Source: an uncultured Ruthenibacterium sp.
GTDB taxonomy: Bacteria > Bacillota > Clostridia > Oscillospirales > Ruminococcaceae
NCBI GenBank assembly: GCA_910587145.1
Contig: CAJUMH010000014.1
Location: 12,640-65,292 of the forward strand
Length of the DNA: 52,653 bases
Direction: 5' to 3'
Below the pieces are notes generated by a model. The model was given only the letters and a program-made list of their open reading frames with translations, was not told the origin of the DNA and did not search any database. Positions 50,692 to 52,653 of this stretch are shown here, piece by piece (the stretch's first letter is position 1; every line of letters starts with the position of its first letter). The position numbers and the translations under genes were made by a program.

Positions 50692-51366
50692 ATGCGCGAT
50701 ATGCGGGAGCTGGAAGCGGCGCTGCATCATACCTTTAAAAATCCTTCGCTGCTGGCGACGGCACTGACGCACACCTCCTACGCCAACGAGGCGCGCCGGG
50801 GCGTGCGCCACAACGAGCGGCTGGAATTTCTGGGCGATTCGGTACTGTCCATCGTAGTGGCGGAATATCTGTTTACCCACAAGAACATGCCGGAGGGCGA
50901 TTTGACGCGCATGCGCGCAAGCCTGGTGTGCGAAGCCGCGCTGTTCGAGTTTGCAAAGCAGATCTCGCTGGGCGATTATCTGCGGCTGGGCAGAGGCGAG
51001 GAACGCGGCGGCGGGCGCAGCCGGCCCAGCATCGTATCCGACGCGTTTGAGGCGGTGATCGCGGCGTTGTATCTGGACGGCGGCATGGAAGCGGCGCGCG
51101 CGTTTATCCTGCCGTTTGTCACGGGTGCACTCACGGACGCCGCCGCCGAGGAGGATTACAAAACCCGCCTGCAGGAGATTGTGCAGCAAAACCCCGAGGA
51201 ACGGCTGCGCTATGTAGTAACGGACGAATCGGGGCCGGATCACAATAAGCACTTCGTGGTGGAGGTGCACCTGAATTCCAATTGCGTGGGGCGCGGCGAG
51301 GGGCACAGCAAAAAGCTGGCCGAGCAGCAGGCGGCCCGCGAGGCGTTGGAGCTGATGGGGTACTGA
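50692..51366 (+). CDS. rnc: Ribonuclease III
   Basis: 224 residues. It cleaves double-stranded RNA in rRNA and mRNA processing. The catalytic signature is HNERLEFLGDSVL and the second acidic cluster is SDAFEAVIAALYLDGG. A C-terminal dsRNA-binding domain (about 150-222) ends in KKLAEQQAAREALELM. AAAAAGGAG precedes the ATG, 5 nt after the plsX stop. It precedes smc as in Bacillus. Confidence 0.97.
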   Translation: MRDMRELEAALHHTFKNPSLLATALTHTSYANEARRGVRHNERLEFLGDSVLSIVVAEYLFTHKNMPEGDLTRMRASLVCEAALFEFAKQISLGDYLRLGRGEERGGGRSRPSIVSDAFEAVIAALYLDGGMEAARAFILPFVTGALTDAAAEEDYKTRLQEIVQQNPEERLRYVVTDESGPDHNKHFVVEVHLNSNCVGRGEGHSKKLAEQQAAREALELMGY

Positions 51367-51431
51367 GCCGCCTGCAGGCGACCGGGGCTGCCGTAAAAGC
51401 AGCCTGCCGGTAAACCCTGCGGCTTTGTTTT
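51367..51431 (+). terminator. Branched terminator between rnc and smc
   Basis: The inner stem is ACCGG (51381-51385)/CCGGT (51407-51411) with GGCTGC/GCAGCC; the outer pairing is GCAGG (51374-51378)/CCTGC (51416-51420) with GCC/GGC. TTTGTTTT follows. It may only partly stop transcription into smc. Confidence 0.65.
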
Positions 51432-51448
51432 CTTACCGAACCGGCCGC

Positions 51449-51480
51449 AAAAGGGCGGAACGATCAGAAAACGAACCGTC
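51449..51480 (+). repeat. Dispersed intergenic repeat, short copy C
   Basis: 32 bp matching the first part of copies A and B: AAAAGGGCGG, three changed bases, then GATCAGAAAACGAA. It lies about 20 bp before the smc start and overlaps the approach to its ribosome site. Confidence 0.6.
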
Positions 51481-51500
51481 TTTCATAAAGGAGAACATAC

Positions 51501-52653
51501 ATGGTTTTAAAGGCGCTGGAAATACAGGGCTTTAAATCGTTTCCGGACCGCATCCGCATCGCCGTCGAGCGGGGGATCACCGCTGTGGTGGGACCGAACG
51601 GCAGCGGAAAAAGCAATATCTCCGACGCAATCCGCTGGGTGTTGGGAGAGACGAGCGCCAAGCAGCTGCGCGGCGGCGGAAAAATGGAGAACGTGATTTT
51701 CGGCGGCACGCAGCAGCGCGGCGCAATGGGATACGCAGTCGTCAATCTGGTGGTGGACAACACCGACCGCCGCATCGACGTGGACAGCGACGAGGTGACG
51801 ATCGGGCGCAAATACTACCGTTCGGGTGAAAGCGAATATTCCATCAACGGGCAGAATGTGCGCCTGCGCGATATTTACGAGCTGTTTTTGGATACGGGCC
51901 TTGGCCGGGACGGATATTCCGTCATCGGGCAGGGCAGGATCGCCGAGATCGTGAGCGCGAAATCTGCCGAGCGGCGCGAGATTTTTGAAGAGGCGTCCGG
52001 CATTGCAAAATACCGTTACCGCAAAAACGAGGCCGAACGGCGCCTCGACTCCGCCGAAGAAAACCTGGTGCGTCTGCGCGATATTCTGGGCGAGCTCACC
52101 GAGCGCGTCGGCCCGCTGGAGCGCGAGAGCAAAAAGGCAAAACAATATTTGGAGCTGGCCGGCCGCCGCAAAGAGCTGGAGGTAACGCTCTGGGTGGATA
52201 CCGTGCACAAGGCGCGCGAAACCGTGCGCGAGCAGCAGCGCCGAATCGAGACCGCCAACGCGGATTACCAGCGTGTGGGCAGCGAGATCGACGCCATCGA
52301 TGCCGAAACCGAGGCGGCGCGCGCGGAAATTGGGCGGCTGATCGGCGATGCCGACCGCTGCAACAGCGAGATCCGCGCCGTTACAGAGCGCATTTCGGGC
52401 GCGGATGCGCGCCTTGCGGTGCTGAACAACGATATCGAGCATAACAACGCCTCCATTGCGGCGCTCCGCGAAGAGCTCAGCCAAAGCGGCCTTGGACGTG
52501 AGGCCAAGGCCGCTGAGGCCGAAACGCACCGGCAGGCCATCGCGGCCTGCGGGCAGCGGGCGCAAACGCTTGCCGCAAAGGCGCAGGCGTGCGAGGCGCA
52601 ACTGGACGAGCTGCAGCAGAAAAGCGCCGCCGCCGGCGCGCGCCGCGGCGCGC
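51501..52653 (+). CDS. smc: Chromosome segregation protein SMC, N-terminal part (3' end outside window)
   Basis: 384 codons are present and the frame is open to the end of the window. The ATPase head begins MVLKALEIQGFKSF and has the Walker A GPNGSGKSNISDAIRW; the linker GQGRIAEIVSAKSAERR follows. From about residue 180 the sequence becomes a long Glu/Arg/Ala-rich coiled coil. SMC with ScpAB compacts and separates chromosomes. ATAAAGGAG provides the ribosome site. The rnc-smc order is typical of Firmicutes. Confidence 0.97.
   Translation, partial: MVLKALEIQGFKSFPDRIRIAVERGITAVVGPNGSGKSNISDAIRWVLGETSAKQLRGGGKMENVIFGGTQQRGAMGYAVVNLVVDNTDRRIDVDSDEVTIGRKYYRSGESEYSINGQNVRLRDIYELFLDTGLGRDGYSVIGQGRIAEIVSAKSAERREIFEEASGIAKYRYRKNEAERRLDSAEENLVRLRDILGELTERVGPLERESKKAKQYLELAGRRKELEVTLWVDTVHKARETVREQQRRIETANADYQRVGSEIDAIDAETEAARAEIGRLIGDADRCNSEIRAVTERISGADARLAVLNNDIEHNNASIAALREELSQSGLGREAKAAEAETHRQAIAACGQRAQTLAAKAQACEAQLDELQQKSAAAGARRGA

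Overview
The window looks like chromosome from a GC-rich, endospore-forming member of the Clostridia, most like the Oscillospiraceae/Ruminococcaceae. The evidence is a 25-codon spoVM gene, a PASTA Ser/Thr kinase next to rsgA and thiN, the Bacillus-type orders addB-addA, dprA-topA-trmFO, infC-rpmI-rplT and plsX-rnc-smc, strong AGGAGG-type ribosome sites, and sigma-A promoters. GC content was judged by eye. I saw no rRNA, tRNA, CRISPR array, insertion sequence or prophage. The window is mostly a vegetative core chromosome.

Layout. 1-3.5 kb: 3' part of prkC (the 5' end lies outside the window), rsgA, thiN, spoVM. 3.5-5.3 kb (minus): a PlsC-like acyltransferase and a GT2-GtrA glycosyltransferase. 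5.7-10.4 kb: EamA transporter, thioredoxin-reductase-like flavoprotein, dCMP deaminase, CDF metal exporter with a structured leader, PLP aminotransferase. 10.5-12.8 kb (minus): Clp ATPase. 13.1-14.8 kb: chemoreceptor. 15.2-19 kb: short terminated leader transcript, tatD, NCS2 purine permease, M20 amidohydrolase. 19.4-22 kb (minus): pyruvate phosphate dikinase. 22.4-28 kb: pth, mfd, PrsA/SurA-like lipoprotein. 28.3-34.6 kb: complete F-type ATP synthase operon. 34.9-42.3 kb: addB, addA, GNAT acetyltransferase. 42.3-43.8 kb: infC-rpmI-rplT with promoter, leader and attenuator. 43.9-49.5 kb: TrmH-like methyltransferase, dprA, topA, trmFO. 49.6 kb to the end: plsX, rnc and the 5' part of smc.

The most unusual item is the ATP synthase operon (atpB-E-F-A-G-D-C). 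It has no separate delta gene. Its alpha subunit starts with about 80 extra residues that resemble the C-terminal domain of delta, giving an apparent delta(CTD)-alpha fusion. Its c subunit carries a cleavable-looking signal peptide and linker. Other points worth checking are a chemoreceptor whose zinc-binding CZB motif lies between its two membrane segments, a thioredoxin-reductase-like protein without the NADPH motifs, an approximately 83-bp dispersed intergenic repeat, a leader with mutually exclusive stems before the predicted Mn exporter, and several tandem or iterated repeats at regulatory positions.
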